DNA from: Ursus arctos
Taxonomy: Eukaryota > Chordata > Mammalia > Carnivora > Ursidae
Reading direction: 5' to 3'
NCBI RefSeq assembly: GCF_023065955.2
Contig: NC_079873.1
Span: 13,902,566 to 13,966,565 of the forward strand
Length of the DNA: 64,000 nucleotides
Both the position numbers and the translations under genes were made by a program. The notes under the pieces are model-generated. The model made no database searches and was not told where the DNA came from. It saw only the letters and a program-made list of their open reading frames with translations. Position 1 is the stretch's first letter. Each line of letters opens with the position of its first letter. Of the stretch, positions 11,365-21,010 are shown piece after piece.

Positions 11365-12164
11365 ATAACAAAAATTAATGTATTAATTATATGATATATA
11401 ATATAATAATATATAGTGCATATTAATTTATATATGTTCAGGTGGGGTTTTATTTGGACCCTTGCACAAGATTTACATTTATCCATGTAAATTTCATCTG
11501 GTTATATTTCACCCATTGCTCCAAGAGTCATGTTATTTTATATACCTACTCTCCATTGAAAGTATTTATTATTTTTCTAATCGCCTGCATATCTGATATG
11601 TGGCTTCTATACTTCCTTCCAAATTATGGATAAGAAATAGTGAATAGGATAAGGTTGAGAAATGCCTTCCAGCTCCACCAGAAACCTATATTACTTAGCA
11701 CACTTGTTTATTCTTTAAACAGTAACAACTTAATTTTAATAGCTATTGGCTTATGATTCCCAATATCATCTTTAAGGTTCTAAGAAGAGAGCTTACCATA
11801 TGTTTGCTGAAGTTCACATCCACTGCCATCTATTTCTTGGCTCTGGTCTACAAATCAAAGGAGAAAAATAAGTGTATTCGTTTCTTATATCCACATTTAT
11901 GTTTTTTAACGTGGATTAGTAATGCTGTCATGGCCTACAGTGTAAGGCATGTGTTCAGTTTGTGTGTCTGAGGGTGGACTGGGGGCTCTGTCTACCTAAG
12001 CTAAGCAGGGGAAAACTGTTGATGGCCCCTCTGGTGGGGGAGGGAGAGAGCAGGGAAAGGAAACAGAAGGTAGGATGCAAGGGGCTCACAGCAAAGGGAA
12101 GAGGCTGGGAGGTGAGAAAGGGAGAGAAGCAGAAGGATGTCAGTTGCCTGGTAGTGTCAGTAAT
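11365..12164. other. Unassigned, A/T-rich at left
   Basis: 11365-11440 is almost pure A/T with many TA steps. The rest is repeat-poor. A purine-rich stretch lies at 12030-12140 (GGGAGAGAGC-like text). No gene evidence. Confidence 0.35.
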
Positions 12165-12440
12165 GATAGCAATAATAATAATAATCTCTAATAGCAATCA
12201 AATTTACTACGTGTCTAGCACTCTGATAAATGCTTCACATGTATGAACACATCTATTCTCCTAACAACTTTGAAAGGTGAGTGCTATTATCATCTCCACT
12301 TTGCAGATGGAGAAACTGAGGCACAGAGAGACTAAGAAACATGCCCAACATCACAAAACTACTAAGCGAGATAACCAGGATTTGAACCCGGTCATCTGAT
12401 GCTCCCTCTTAAGCATGCAAATTGCTCACCACAGTACACA
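12165..12440 (-). mobile_element. MIR SINE
   Basis: A nearly complete minus-strand MIR. A short (AAT)n lead is followed by 'ctattatcatctccactttgcagatggagaaactgaggcacagag' text and 'aggatttgaacccggtcatctg'. Confidence 0.85.
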
Positions 12441-12489
12441 TTGTGTGCCGCTGTTACTACACTCTACCTACTATTATTATTGATATGTG

Positions 12490-12512
12490 TACACACACAC
12501 ACACACACACAC
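12490..12512. repeat. (AC)11 microsatellite
   Basis: A perfect AC dinucleotide tract. Confidence 0.95.
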
Positions 12513-12639
12513 CATGGCCAGGAAGTGAACTGCCATTGCCTTTCTTATGTGCCAATAAAGGAGTTAACTGTGGGAATCTCTCTTTGTGCTTATTTCGAAA
12601 CAGTACTTTGAGGAAACGGGACATTTGGGTGGTGCCCAT

Positions 12640-12720
12640 ACTTAGGGTGACCAACTTGTCCCAGTTTTCCTGGGACTTCACCAGTTTCGGCACTGAAAGT
12701 CCCATGTCCTGACTGTATGT
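12640..12720 (+). mobile_element. MER53-like MITE fragment
   Basis: 'agggtgaccaacttgtcccagttttcctgggact' followed by 'cactgaaagtcccatgtcctg' matches the left half of a small palindromic DNA element that I remember as MER53. The right half is missing. Confidence 0.45.
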
Positions 12721-12949
12721 TTTGTTATTTCTTCCCACTGAATACACAAGGGGGCATTGTAACCATTCAGTCATGCATTCCTCAAACATTTATTGGGCGC
12801 CTAATCAGAGGTGTGAGTGCTGCCCAAGAACCTAGCACTGAGGATGGGATGGCACACCACCAAAGTGAGGAACTTTCTATGATCCCCCATCAGAAAGAGT
12901 AAAATATGTATTTGAATGGACAAACACTTACACAGCAGTGACTACGTGA

Positions 12950-13400
12950 CAGCACTATAATGAGCACCACCCATCTAGCATTTAACCCTCATAAACACCC
13001 CATGGCAAACAGCAGGGGGAATGAACCACGAGAGACTATGGACTCTGGGAAACAAACTGAGGGATTCAGAGGGGAGAGGGGTGGGGGCTTGGGCTAGGCC
13101 GGTGATGGGTAGTAAGGAGGGCACATACTGCATGGTGCACTGGGTGTTATACACAAACAATGAATCATGGAACATTACATCAAAAACTAATGATGGTCAC
13201 TAACATAGTAAAAAAATTTTTTTAAATAAATAAACTTAAAAAAAAAACACCCCACGGCATAGTTACTATTATTACCGTCCCCACTGTAAGGAAGTGGAGG
13301 CAAAGAGGAGCTAAGTACTCTGCATATCACACAACTGGCAAGTGGCACAAAGCCACATTTGAAGCCAGGCAAGGTCCTCCTTGCTCCAGAGTCCATGCCT
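12950..13400 (-). mobile_element. MIR SINE split by an L1 insertion
   Basis: The left part ends near 13006. The right part resumes at 13245 with 'atagttactattattaccgtccccactgtaagg', then 'acacaactggcaagtggcac' and 'gaagccaggc'. The two halves join in correct MIR order once the L1 copy between them is removed. Confidence 0.7.
13007..13244 (+). mobile_element. 5'-truncated carnivore L1 (3' UTR only)
   Basis: It starts with G-rich 3' UTR text ('gggggaatgaaccacgagag') and ends with an A-run, a T-run and AAATAAATAAA-type tail. The target duplication is aaacaccccatggca (12993-13006 and on) and aaacaccccacggca (13245-13259), with one difference. The body aligns with 20545-20760 of the large L1. A 60-codon open frame inside is 3' UTR, not a gene. 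Confidence 0.9.
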
Positions 13401-13505
13401 TGAACTGCTGTGGTAGGCTATGAGAAAGGGACCTGAACTCCCTCTAGAACTTTGTGTGCCCTGAGCCTCTTCCAAGCCCTGCTTAGAGCTTTATCCCTAG
13501 CTCAG

Positions 13506-13890
13506 CGATTCTCAACCCTGAGGGCACATTATAATCACCCAGGGAGTTTAAAAGATAATATTGATTCCCCAGGACCCCACTTGCAGAGATTTTAATGTAA
13601 CTGATCCACTTTGACCTGGATATCAGGATTTCCTTTTAAAGATTTTCTTTCTTTATTTGATGGACAGACAGAGAGAGAGAGCAGGGGGAGGAACGGAGGG
13701 ATAAGGAAAGAGAGAATCCCAAGCAGAGCACAGAGTCTGACGTGGGGCTCGATGTCACCACTCCGAGATCATGACCCCAGCTGAAATCAAGAGTCGGATG
13801 CTCAACTGAGCCATGCAGGTGCTCCATGGACATCAGCGTTTTTTAAAGCTGCCCTCCAGGATCTAACGTACGGTTGGGTCTGAGAACAAG
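13506..13890 (+). mobile_element. MER5A-type element split by a SINE
   Basis: The left part starts 'cagcgattctcaaccctgag' and includes 'cacccagggagtttaaaag' and 'cagagattttaatgtaactg'. After the SINE it resumes 'catcagcgttttttaaagctgcc' and ends 'ggttgggtctgagaacaag'. The ends keep the hAT-Charlie inverted repeat. Confidence 0.7.
13627..13826 (-). mobile_element. Can-SINE (SINEC), minus strand
   Basis: It contains the poly-T/TTTAAAGATTTT side, GA repeats, and 'gacgtggggctcgatgtcac' and 'ctgagccatgcaggtgctcc' of the tRNA head. The target duplication is tggatatcag (13617-13626) and tggacatcag (13827-13836). It sits inside a MER5A copy. Confidence 0.9.
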
Positions 13891-13937
13891 GCGGCTAGAC
13901 CCTCCCATCTGGCAAGCTGGGCTGAGTCTTCTAATCA

Positions 13938-14095
13938 GGGCTTCTCAATGCTAAAGTGCATCTCTGTCAGCTACGAACTTGATTAAAATGCAGATCTGAT
14001 TCAGTAGGTTTGGAGTGGGGGTGGGAAGACCAGAGGTTCAGCATTTCTAACCAGCTCTCAGGGTGCTGATGTTGTTGGTTTATAAATCACATTTG
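13938..14095 (+). mobile_element. MER5A: MER5A element
   Basis: Recognisable words in order: 'gcttctcaatgctaaagtgc', 'gattaaaatgcagatctgattcagtaggtt', 'agcatttctaacc', 'gtgctgatgttgttggt'. It is the second of three MER5A pieces within 700 bp. Confidence 0.75.
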
Positions 14096-14124
14096 GGGTA
14101 GAAAGGATTTTGAGGCAAAGGGTA

Positions 14125-14185
14125 GTCCATAGACCTACTGAGTCAGAATCTGCATTTTAACGCACATTTGAGTTTGAGAAGTCCT
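14125..14185 (-). mobile_element. MER5A: MER5A fragment, minus strand
   Basis: 'agacctactgagtcagaatctgcattttaac' followed by 'gagtttgagaagtcc' is the reversed MER5A start, with the middle deleted. Confidence 0.6.
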
Positions 14186-14409
14186 ACTCAAACCCTGAGC
14201 TCCCCACGGGTTCTGGGAATGGGCTGCAGATATGCCAAGGTATTGCCTCCCCTCGGCTCTTAGAAGCTGGGTTGGTGACCTCCAAGGTGTGACTGCAAGC
14301 AGCCTCAATGACCCCATGTGTATGCAAATATTACAGTTCCCTGCTGACCATCAGGGAGAAAAGAGCGGGGAGTCCTACTCTAATAGAGTCTTGCTACCCC
14401 CTTCTTCCC

Positions 14410-14560
14410 TCACACCTCCAGCGAGTCCTTGCTCACACTGTTTCTCCCACCTGGGTGGCCTTTGACCAGCCCTAGCCGATTTCTGAAGGATAAGCTCCTG
14501 TCCTAATTCCTCCTCTATGGAACCACTCCCATTTCCACATGGCCATTTCAAACCAACAGA
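14410..14560 (+). mobile_element. L2 LINE 3' fragment
   Basis: The order 'cacactgtttctcccacctgggtggcc' then 'taattcctcctctatggaaccactccc' fits the last part of the L2 coding region. It is diverged. Confidence 0.45.
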
Positions 14561-14574
14561 CTTTTTTTTTTCAT

Positions 14575-14770
14575 ATCACAAACACCGAATAACGTTTCCT
14601 GTGTGCCAGGCACTGCTCTAAGCCCTGGATATCATTCATTCAATAGCCATTTTGCAGGCAGGAAAGCTGAGGCACAGAGCAGTGGAATAAGTTGCTCAAG
14701 GTCACACAGCTAATAAGTGGCAGGGTCAAGATTCAAACCCAAGATATCTGGCTTCAGAATCACTACCCTG
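14575..14770 (-). mobile_element. MIR SINE, left half, host of the L1 insertion
   Basis: Minus-strand MIR: 'tgtgtgccaggcactgctctaag', 'aaagctgaggcacagagcag', 'ggtcacacagctaataagtgg', 'attcaaacccaagat'. It is cut at 14770 by the large L1. The continuation 'aatcactaccctgaactgca' is found at 21011-21040, beyond the L1 and a SINE. Confidence 0.85.
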
Positions 14771-15690
14771 GAGTGTTGGAGAGGGAGTTAAGATGACGGA
14801 GGAGTAGGGGACCCCTTTTACAGCCAGTCCCGAGTCGAGCTGGATAGGTACCAGACCAGCCTGAACATCCACGGAATCAGCCTGAGACGCAGGAAGATGC
14901 ATCTGGATCTCTACAAATGAACATCTCCAGCGCTGAGTATTGAGGTATGAAGCGGGGAGCCGTGAAACCGCGCACAGATATCGGAAGATAAACGGAAGGG
15001 GGAGGGAGCCGCCGCGTTCGGGCGCCGGGAAGCAGTAGCCACCTGCACGGGGAGAGGGCAGACTCGCGGACCGGCACCTGCGAGAAAATAGACTGTGACC
15101 GAGAGCGGGGAGCGTGCGCCACCAGACTGAAACGGAGCTCCGGTGCACTCACTGGAACCAGACTGAGACCGGGAGCTCTGGAGCGCGCGGGGGCAGCTGG
15201 CAGTGTTAGAAACACAAAGGACAGAGATGCGCCGGCCCTGGAAGTGAGGGCTGGGACGCCGGGTGTGGGGAGCACATCCCAGGATGCTGCAGGGTTGAGC
15301 AGCACCAACAGAAACAGAGTTAAAGTGTCCAGAACATCAGTGGAGAACGGTCCGCGATCCCTCTGTTCTGAGACAGAGGCTGCGATTCGGCCACTGCTGC
15401 TCTGACTCTCAGAAGAGGCACAGCAAACCGCCAGGGAAAGCTGCCAGAGAACAAAAGCCTGGAAACACCGGCTCACAGGGTGCCCATCCCCATCCCCCCT
15501 CGCAGGGGACACGGAGACTCTACCCAAACAGGGTTGCCTGAGTATCAGCATGGCAGGCCCCTCCCCCAGAAGGCAGACTGAAAAATCAAGAAGCCCACAT
15601 CCCTAAGATCCCTATAAAACAAGGGTGCACGGCCTGGGTCCTGGTCAATAATTTGGGCTCTGGACAACCCCGCAACCTCTCCTCATCAGA
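14771..15690 (+). promoter_or_regulatory. LINE-1 5' UTR / internal promoter
   Basis: About 920 bp lie before ORF1. The part at about 14990-15200 is rich in CpG ('gccgccgcgttcgggcgccg', 'cagactcgcggaccggcacc'), the richest CpG cluster in the window, as expected of an L1 promoter normally silenced by methylation. Near the extreme 5' end, 14790-14799 reads AAGATGACGG where L1 elements commonly have the YY1-site form AAGATGGC. The G-to-A change breaks the CCAT core. On the opposite strand an open frame of 224 codons starts with ATG at 15551 and runs to 14877. It has no recognised domain. Confidence 0.8.
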
Positions 15691-16642
15691 ATGACAAGAG
15701 GGAGAAGTCCCCCCCCCCCAGCAAAGAAAAGACAAGGAGTCTGTGGCCTCTGCCACAGAACTAATGGATATGGATATAACCAAATTATCAGAAATGGAAT
15801 TGAGAGTAACAATGGTCAAGATGATGTGTAGACTTGAAAAAAGTATTAACGAAAATGTTAATGAGAATATAGAATCTCTAAGGGCAGAAATGAGAGCAAA
15901 CCTGGCAGAAATTAAAAATTCTATGAGCCAAATGCAGTCAAAACTAGAGGCTCTGACGGCCAGGTTGAATGAGGCAGAAGAACGTATCAGCGAATTGGAG
16001 GATGGGTTAGTAGAAGAAAAAGCTAAAAAAGAATCTGGACTCAAAAAAATCCACACTCAGGAATGTAGGTTACGGGAGATTACTGACTCAATGAAATGTT
16101 CCAATGTCAGAATCATCGGCATCCCCGAGGGGGTGGGGAAAAACAGAGGTCTAGAAGAAATATTTGAACAAATTGTAGCTGAAAACTTCCCTAATTTAGC
16201 AAGGGAAACAAACATTCGTGTCCAAGAAGCAGAGAGGAACCCTCCCAAGCTCAACCACGACAAACCTATACCACGTCACGTCATAGTGCAATTCGCAAAT
16301 ATTAGATCCAAGGATACAGTATTGAAAGCAGCCAGGGCAAAGAAATTTCTCACGTACCATGGCAAAGGTATCAGAATTACGTCAGACCTGTCTACACAGA
16401 CCTGGAATGAGAGAAAGGGTTGGGGGGGGGGCATTTTTAAAGCTCTTTCAGAGAAAAACATGCAGCTAAGGATCCTTTATCCAGCAAGGCTGTCATTCAG
16501 AATTGATGGAGAAATAAAGACCTTCCAGAATCGCCAGTCATTGACCAATTTCGTAACCACGAAACCAGCCCTACGGGAGATATTATGGGAGTTCTATAAA
16601 AGTAAAAAGGCCCCAAGAGTGATACAGAACAGAAAGTCATAA
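15691..16642 (+). pseudogene. LINE-1 ORF1p (RNA-binding chaperone), frameshifted
   Basis: ORF1p normally forms a trimer that coats L1 RNA and acts as a nucleic-acid chaperone. The ATG at 15691 begins MTRGRSPPP but lies one base out of frame with the rest, because of an 11-C run at 15709-15719. Ten C would restore the frame. From 15743 the frame is open for 299 codons to 16642. Residues (numbered from 15743) about 20-115 are heptad-rich coiled coil; NVRIIGIPEG at 121-130 starts the RRM-like domain; residues 150-280 form the C-terminal domain. A G10 run at 16422-16431 makes WGGG, probably one glycine more than usual. The tail after about residue 280 (LWEFYKSKKAPR...) looks like frameshifted read-through. 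Domain assignments are from family knowledge; the breaks are read directly. Confidence 0.9.
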
Positions 16643-16671
16643 TAGATAGAAACAAAGACTTTACTGGCAAC

Positions 16672-19600
16672 ATGGCATCATTAAAATCATATCTCTCAAT
16701 AATCAGTCTCAATGTAAATGGCCTAAATGCTCCCATAAAAGGCCACAGGGTTGCAGATGGGATAAAAAGACATGACCCATCCATTTGCTGTCTACAAGAG
16801 ACTCATTTTGAACCTAAAGATATATCCAGACTGAAAGTAAAGGGATGGAATACCATCTTTCATGCCAATGGACCTCAAAAGAAAGCTGGGGTAGCAATTC
16901 TCATATCAGACAGATTGGATTTTAAACTAAAGACTATAGTTAGAGACACAGAAGGGCACTATATTATTCTTAAAGGATGTATCCAACAAGTAGATATGAC
17001 AATTATAAATATATATGCCCCCAACAGGGGAGCAGCAAGATACACAAGTCAACTCTTAACCAGAATAAAGAGACATATAGACAAAAATACGTTAATAGTA
17101 GGGGACCTCAACACTCCACTATCAGAAATAGAACACCCATTTAAAAAATCGACAAAGAAACAAGGGCTTTGAATGCCATACTTGACAAGTTGGACCTCAT
17201 AGATATATATAGAACACTACACCCCAGAACCAAAGAATACTCATTCTATTCTAATGCCCATGGAACATTCTCAAGAATAGACCATCTTCTGGGACACAAA
17301 ACAGGTCTCAACCGATACCAAAAGACTGAAATTATTTCTTGCATATTCTCAGACCACAACGCTTTGAAATTGGAACTCAACCACAAGGAAAATTTGGACG
17401 AAACTCAAACACTTGGATACTAAGAACCTTCCTACTCAGGAATGATTCGATAAACCAGGAAATCAAAAATCAATTTAAACAATTTATGGAGACCAACGAG
17501 AATGAAAACACAACAGTCAAAAACCTATGGGATACTGCAAAGGCAGTCCTAAGGGGGAAATACATAGCCATCCAAGCCTCACTCAAAAGAATAGAAAAAC
17601 CTAAAATGCAGTTTTTATATTCTCACCTCAAGAAGTGGGACCGGCAACAGAGGGACAGGCCTAATCCATGCACGAGGAAGCAGTTGACCAAGATTAGAGC
17701 AGAAATCAATGAATTAGAAACCAGGAGTACAGTAGAGCAGATCAACAGAACTAGAAGCTGGTTCTTTGAGAGAATTAATAAAATTGACAGACCACTGGCA
17801 AGACTTATCCAAAAGAATAGAGAAAGGACCCAAATTAATAAAATTATGAATGAAAAAGGAGAGGTCACAACCAACACCAATGAAACTGTAAGGATTATTA
17901 GAAGCTTCTATCAACAGCTATATGCCAATAAATTAAGCAATCTGGAAGAGATGGAGGCCTTCCTGGAAACCTATAAACTACCAAGACTAAAACAGGAAGA
18001 AATTGATTTTTTTAAACAGGCCAATTAATTATGAAGAGATTGAGTCAGTGATAAACAACCTTCCAAATAACAAAACTCCAGGCTCGGATGGTTTTCCTGG
18101 GGAATTCTACCAAACATTCAAAGAAGAAATAATACCTATTCTCCTAAAGCTATTTCAAAAAATAGAAACAGAAGGAAAGCTACCAAACTCATTCTATGAG
18201 GCCAATATTACCTTGATCCCCAAACCAGGCAAAGACCCCATCAAAAAGGAGAATTACAGACCAATTTCCGTAATGAATATGGACGCCAAAATCCTCAACA
18301 AGATACTTGCTAATAGAATCCAACAGTACATTAAAAGGATTATCCATGATGACCAAGTGGGATTCATCCCTGGGATGCAAGCGTGGTTCAACATTCGCAA
18401 ATCAATCAGCTTGATACATCATATCAATAAGAAAAGACTCAGGAACCATATGATCCTCTCAATTGATGCAGGAGAAGCATTTGACAAAGTACAGCATCCT
18501 TTCCTGATTAAAACCCTTCCGAGTGTAGGGATAGAGGGTACATTCCTCAATCTCATAAAAACCATCTATGAAAAGCCTACAGCAAATATCATTCTCAACG
18601 GGGAAAAGCTGGAAGCCTTTCCCTTAAGATCAGGAACACAACAAGGATGCCCACTCTCGCGACTATTATTCAACATAGTACTAGAAGTCCTTGCAACAGC
18701 AATCAGACAACAAAAAGGGATAAAAGGTATCCAAATCAGCAAAGAGGAAGTCAAAATGTCTCTCTTCGCAGATGCCATGATACTCTATATGGAAAACCCA
18801 AAAGAAACCACTCCCAAACTATTAGAAGTTATAGAGCAATTCAGTAATGTGGCGGGATACAAAATCAACGCTCAGAAATCAGTTGCATTTCTATACACGA
18901 ATAACGAGACCGAAGAAAGAGAAATTAGGGAATCCCTCCCATTTACAATAGCACCAAAAACCATACGTTACCTTGCAATTAACCAGAGACGTAAAGGATC
19001 TGTATTCTAGAAACTATAAATCACTCTTGAAAGACATTGAGGAAGACACAAAAAGATGGAAAAATATTCCATGCTCATGGATCGGAAGAATTAACATAGT
19101 TAAAATGTCCATGCTACCCAGAGCAATCTACACTTTCAATGCGATCCTGATCAAAATACCGAGGACATTTTTCAAAGAACTGGAACAAATAGTCCTTAAA
19201 TTTGTATGGAACCAGAAAAGGCCCCGAATCGCCAAGGAACTGCTGCAAAGGAAAAACAAAGCTGGGGGCATCACAATGCCGGATTTTGAGCTGTACTACA
19301 AAGCTGGGATCACAAAGACAGCATGGTACTGGCACAAAAACAGACACATAGACCAATGGAACAGAATAGAGAACCCAGAAATGGACCCTTGGCTCTTTGG
19401 GCAACTAATCTTTGATAAAGCAGGAAAAAACATCCGATGGAATAAAGACAGTCTCTTCAATAAATGGTGCTGGGAAAATTGGACAGCTACATGCAAAAGA
19501 ATGAAACTTGACCACTCTCTCACACCATACACAAAGATAAACTCCAAATGGATGAAAGACCTCGATGTGAGACAGGAATCCATCAAAATCCTAGAGGAGA

Positions 19601-20489
19601 ACATAGGCAGCAATCTCTACGACATCGGCCAAAGCTACCTTTTCATGACACATCTCCAAAGGCAAGAGAAACAAAAGATAAAATGAACTTGTGGGACTTC
19701 ATCAATATTAAAATCTTCTGCACAGCCAAGGAAACAGTCAAAAAAACTAAGAGGCAGCCCACGGAATGGGAGAATATATTTGCAAATGATGCTACAGATA
19801 AAAGACTGGTATCCAAGATCTACAAAGAACTTCTCAAACTCAATACGCGAGAAACAAAAAAAACAAATCATAAAATGGGCAGAAGATATGAACAGATACT
19901 TTTCCAATGAAGACATACAAATGGCTAACAGACACATAAAAAATGTTCAAAATCATTAGCCATCAGGGAAATTCAAATCAAAACCACACTAAGATACCAC
20001 CTTACGCCAGTTAGAATGGCAAAAATTGACAAGGCAAGAAACAACAATTGCTGGAGAGGATGTGGAGAAAGGGGACCCCTCCTACATTGTTGGTGGGAAT
20101 GCAAGTTGGTACATCCACTCTGGAAAACAGTGTGGAGGTCCCTTAAAAAGTTAAAAATTGAGCTACCCTATGACCCAGCCATTGCACTACTGGGTATTTA
20201 CCCCAAAGATACAGACGTAGTGAAGAGAAGGGCCATATGCACCCCAATGTTCATAGCAGCATTGTGCACAATAGCTAAATCGTGGAAGGAGCTGAGATGC
20301 CCTGCAACAGATGACTGGATTAAGAAGTTGTGGTCCATATATACAATGGAATATTACTCAGCTATCAGAAAGAACGAGTTCTCAACATTTGTTGCAACAT
20401 GGACGGCACTGGAGGAGATAATGCTAAGTGAAATAAGTCAAGCAGAGAAAGACAATTATCATATGGTTTCTCTCATCTATGGAACATAA
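16672..20489 (+). pseudogene. LINE-1 ORF2p (endonuclease / reverse transcriptase), multiply frameshifted
   Basis: ORF2p nicks target DNA and reverse-transcribes L1 and SINE RNA. The N-terminal endonuclease is well preserved over 16672-17420: LNVNGLNAP, LQETHFE, NIYAPN, GDLNT, RIDHLLG and SDHNAL keep the catalytic residues. The reverse transcriptase lies mainly at 18003-19010: [27 protein letters not shown] and the active-site box, which here reads FADA instead of FADD (GCC at 18774-18776). The C-terminal part (20016-20489) has the CX3C...HX4C zinc-knuckle-like motif CWRGCG...HCWWEC and ends YGT-stop. The frame changes near 17165, 17390, 18010, 18980, 19640 and 19940. It cannot make a functional protein. 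It shares the element with ORF1 29 bases upstream. Confidence 0.93.
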
Positions 20490-20773
20490 GAACTAGGAAG
20501 ATCGGTAGGGGAAGAAAGGGATAAAGAAAGGGGGGGTAATCAGAAGGGGGAATGAAGCATGAGAGGCTGTGGACTATGAGAAACAAACTGAGGGCCTCAG
20601 AGGGGAGGGGGGTAGGGGAATGGGATAGGCCGGTGATGGGTAGTAAGGAGGGCACGTATTACATGGTGCACTGGGTGTTATACGCAACTAATGAATCATC
20701 GAACTTTACATCAGAAACCAGGGATGTACTGTATGGTAACTAACATAATATAATAAAAAAAAATTTTTTTTTA
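20490..20773 (+). other. LINE-1 3' UTR with G-rich tract and A-T-A tail
   Basis: It contains purine/G-rich text at 20500-20640 ('gggggggtaatcagaaggggg', 'ggggaggggggtaggggaatg'), the usual G-rich L1 3' UTR tract, then the lineage-specific end 'gtactgtatggtaactaac'. The tail is TAATAAAAAAAAA followed by a T-run and AAA. The same A-run/T-run/AAATAAA tail is found in the truncated copy ending at 13244. Confidence 0.85.
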
Positions 20774-20786
20774 AATCACTACCCTG

Positions 20787-21010
20787 GGGCGCCTGGGTGG
20801 CTCAGTCGTTAAGCGTCTGCCTTCGGCTCAGGGCGTGATCCCGGTGTTCTGGGATCGAGCCCCACGTCAGGCTCCTCCGCTATGAGCCTGCTTCTTCCTC
20901 TCCCACTCCCCCTGCTTGTGTTCCCTCTCTCGCTGGCTGTCTCTGTCTCTGTCAAATGAATAAATAAAATCTTTTTAAAAAAATAAATAAATAAATAAAA
21001 TAAAAATAAA
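20787..21010 (+). mobile_element. Can-SINE (SINEC), young, plus strand
   Basis: It starts at the canonical head 'gggcgcctgggtggctcagt', with the tRNA-Lys-derived Pol III promoter (B-box-like 'gggatcgagcccc'), a CT-rich body ('ctctctcgctggctgtctct') and a tail of (AAATA)n. Its target duplication is aatcactaccctg (20774-20786 and 21011-21023), the same 13 bases already duplicated by the L1, so it landed exactly in the L1's 3' duplication. Confidence 0.95.

Larger units (their letters stand above)
14771..20773 (+). mobile_element. Near full-length carnivore LINE-1
   Basis: A 6.0 kb LINE-1 with 5' UTR, ORF1, ORF2 and 3' UTR in order, and a 3' tail made of an A-run, a T-run and AAA. It is flanked by the 13-base duplication aatcactaccctg at 14758-14770 and 20774-20786, so this is a complete target-primed insertion with both ends present. 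The start is 'gagtgttggagagggagtta'. Both reading frames are broken by several single-base shifts, so it is not retrotransposition-competent as written. Its intact ends and CpG-rich promoter point to a fairly young lineage-specific insertion. Confidence 0.95.

Noticed and set aside
14990..15200. CpG island of a host gene promoter
   Set aside because: The CpG cluster is the LINE-1 5' UTR, with ORF1 and ORF2 following in order.
20552..20743. 63-codon frame and its near copy at 13021-13203
   Set aside because: Both are L1 3' UTR sequence. The similarity reflects shared repeat origin, not a small conserved protein.
20787..21010. tRNA gene
   Set aside because: The tRNA-like head belongs to a Can-SINE with a CT-rich body, A-rich tail and target duplication; no intact cloverleaf is expected.
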